Assembly: GCA_900551115.1 (NCBI GenBank)
Contig: URUY01000005.1
Span: 62,001 to 126,000 of the forward strand
Length of the DNA: 64,000 bases
Direction: 5' to 3'
Source of the DNA: an uncultured Lachnospiraceae bacterium
Lineage (GTDB): Bacteria > Bacillota > Clostridia > Lachnospirales > Lachnospiraceae
Both the position numbers and the translations under genes were made by a program. Every line of letters starts with the position of its first letter. Within the stretch, counting starts at the first letter, position 1. Below the pieces are notes generated by a model, which was not told the origin of the DNA, ran no database searches, and worked only from the letters and a program-made list of their open reading frames with translations. Shown here in pieces: positions 62,663-64,000 of this stretch.

Positions 62663-64000
62663 TTATTTTTCTGCATCCTTCAGAGCCTGGTATACAAAAT
62701 ACTCCGCTCTGATTAAGCCGCCTTCTCCGGTTTCTCCGGCTTCTTCATTGATTGCAAACAGTCCCGCCTTGACGCCTACCCAGCGTCCGGGCGTGGCTTC
62801 TGTTTTTTTACCGGCCTTTATAAAATGCTCTCCGTCCGTACTGTATGCAAAGGATACCCATTTTTCTTCTTCCACATACATGCGAAGGTACACGGTATTT
62901 TCAGCAAGCTCTCCGCATATTTCTTCCGTCTCATTGTTCTTTGTCCACTCGCCTGTGCGCTGTACAAGCTTCTTTTCTCCATTTTCAAGCTTTACGGCAA
63001 AATCCGTATAGACACCGCCCAAAGATACCATACCGCAGACATCTCCTTCTGCCATATCCTCAACATGAAGCTTTACAGTAACCGCAAATTCCGGGGCCGG
63101 CCATTTCTGCAAAAGCAGATTGCTGACATCGCAGGTCTGTGTCCCCTTCTCAACGGTCTGCGCATACAGGGTCAGCATGCTGTCTTTTAAATCGTACCAT
63201 TCCCTTTTATAATTGGCATTCCACTGCCACTGTAAACCGAGACTGCTTCCCTCAAAGAAATCTGAATCCTCCGGGGTACAGACAGGGAAGGTTTTACCCA
63301 CATCCGGTTTTTTATACTGCATAACCGGCTCTCCGCAGCCGTTTTCATCCTCATTCACACCGATTACCGGCCAGTCATCTTCCCAGTGCATGGGCTGCAA
63401 ATGTACGATTCTTCCTGCATTTCCCACATCCTGAAAATGTAAAAACCAGTCCTCACCCGACGGGGTATCCACCCATGCTCCCTGATGAGGGCCGTTTACC
63501 GGGCTGCTGCCCTGATGCATTACGATTTTCTCTTCATAAGGCCCCCAGATACTGCGGGAGCGCAGCACGGTCTGCCAGCCGGGCTTCACACCGCCTGCCG
63601 GTGCAAAAATATAGTAATAGCCGTTTCTTTTATAGAGCTTCGGCCCCTCGATGGTGGGCTGTGTTTCGTTGCCGTCAAAAACATGCCTGCCATCTCCCAA
63701 TACGCCCGTGCAGTCCGGCTCTATGGGCGACATATGCAGAATGCTCTTAAAACCTATCCGGCTTCTGGCAAAGGCGGAAACCATATAGGCTTTTCCGTCA
63801 TCATCCCAGAACGGACAGGGGTCAATCCAGCCTGTTACCTTGCGGACACATACCGGCTCTTCCCATCCTTCAAATGGATTACTGCTCTTTACCATAAAAA
63901 TACCTTCGTCCGGCATGGGAATGAAAACATAAAAACTGCCCTCATGATATCTGATAGACGGTGCCCATGTACCGCATCCGTGTACCGGTTTGTCGTAATA
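62663..64000 (-). CDS. Glycoside hydrolase family 43 protein, C-terminal part
   Basis: Partial; the 5' end lies beyond the window. The visible 446 residues include the GH43 five-blade propeller: GTWAPSIRYHEGSFYVFI, GWIDPCPFWDDDGKAYMV (base Asp) and TIEGPKLYKRNGYYYIFAPAG with the catalytic Glu. A C-terminal beta-sandwich (about residue 230 on) like GH43 beta-xylosidase ends it. No signal peptide can be judged. A plant hemicellulose-degrading role fits a gut bacterium; xylosidase or arabinofuranosidase specificity is not resolved. Confidence 0.9.
   Translation of the reverse strand, partial: YYDKPVHGCGTWAPSIRYHEGSFYVFIPMPDEGIFMVKSSNPFEGWEEPVCVRKVTGWIDPCPFWDDDGKAYMVSAFARSRIGFKSILHMSPIEPDCTGVLGDGRHVFDGNETQPTIEGPKLYKRNGYYYIFAPAGGVKPGWQTVLRSRSIWGPYEEKIVMHQGSSPVNGPHQGAWVDTPSGEDWFLHFQDVGNAGRIVHLQPMHWEDDWPVIGVNEDENGCGEPVMQYKKPDVGKTFPVCTPEDSDFFEGSSLGLQWQWNANYKREWYDLKDSMLTLYAQTVEKGTQTCDVSNLLLQKWPAPEFAVTVKLHVEDMAEGDVCGMVSLGGVYTDFAVKLENGEKKLVQRTGEWTKNNETEEICGELAENTVYLRMYVEEEKWVSFAYSTDGEHFIKAGKKTEATPGRWVGVKAGLFAINEEAGETGEGGLIRAEYFVYQALKDAEK

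Overview
The window looks like a chromosome segment from a low-to-moderate GC Firmicute of the Clostridia, most likely a gut Lachnospiraceae. This rests on AGGAGG-type ribosome sites, the housekeeping order rho-rpmE-DUF1385-prmC-prfA, a TetM-like GTPase fused to a NYN nuclease, Rpn-type nuclease genes, a formate/nitrite channel, a GH43 glycosidase and Csp-like subtilisin. Species cannot be fixed by reading alone. No rRNA, tRNA or CRISPR array was seen.

Layout. 1-8750: sensory and housekeeping genes (Mbeg1-like fragment, a transmembrane chemoreceptor, TetM/NYN fusion, a soluble chemoreceptor plus FIST sensor, an Rpn-family nuclease). 9067-26845: one long minus-strand surface-polysaccharide locus. 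Transcription probably starts near 26860 and runs through two glycosyltransferases, a Wzm/Wzt-type ABC exporter whose ATPase carries an extracellular domain, three related proteins of a poorly known COG5610-like group, a hexapeptide acetyltransferase and a polysialyltransferase-like enzyme. It ends with a CMP-sugar/aldolase/HAD phosphatase module and an LCP ligase that would attach the polymer to the cell wall. Divergent from it at 27162 is a small XRE repressor preceded by three near-identical palindromes spaced exactly 24 bp. A heterodimeric ABC exporter follows (27632-31025).

31274-34749 is the most interesting part. A tyrosine recombinase lies just outside a pair of perfect 83-bp inverted repeats. 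These enclose a compact 2.3-kb cassette with two inward-facing genes: a GT2 glycosyltransferase and a TIR/deoxyribosyltransferase-like protein that resembles anti-phage effectors. The genes end tail to tail one base apart, and each starts 14-16 bp inside its repeat. Inversion would exchange which gene sits behind the recombinase-side promoter, so I read this as a two-state DNA switch. The flanking 34.9-38.3 kb is a graveyard of mobile and defence remnants with two AAA_14/DUF4143 ATPases.

38322-54589: mixed accessory genes (Csp-like subtilase, AraC regulator, M18 aminopeptidase, uridine-kinase-like protein, ECF transporter S component, FNT channel, LysR regulator, thioesterase, acetyltransferases, ECF sigma/anti-sigma pair, small peptidases, methyltransferases). 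They are interspersed with tandem repeats, duplicated segments and broken genes. 54757-59745: conserved prfA-prmC-DUF1385-rpmE-rho block. 59969-64000: TraX-like protein, CoA-disulfide-reductase-like enzyme with a rhodanese domain, and a GH43 glycosidase running off the window.
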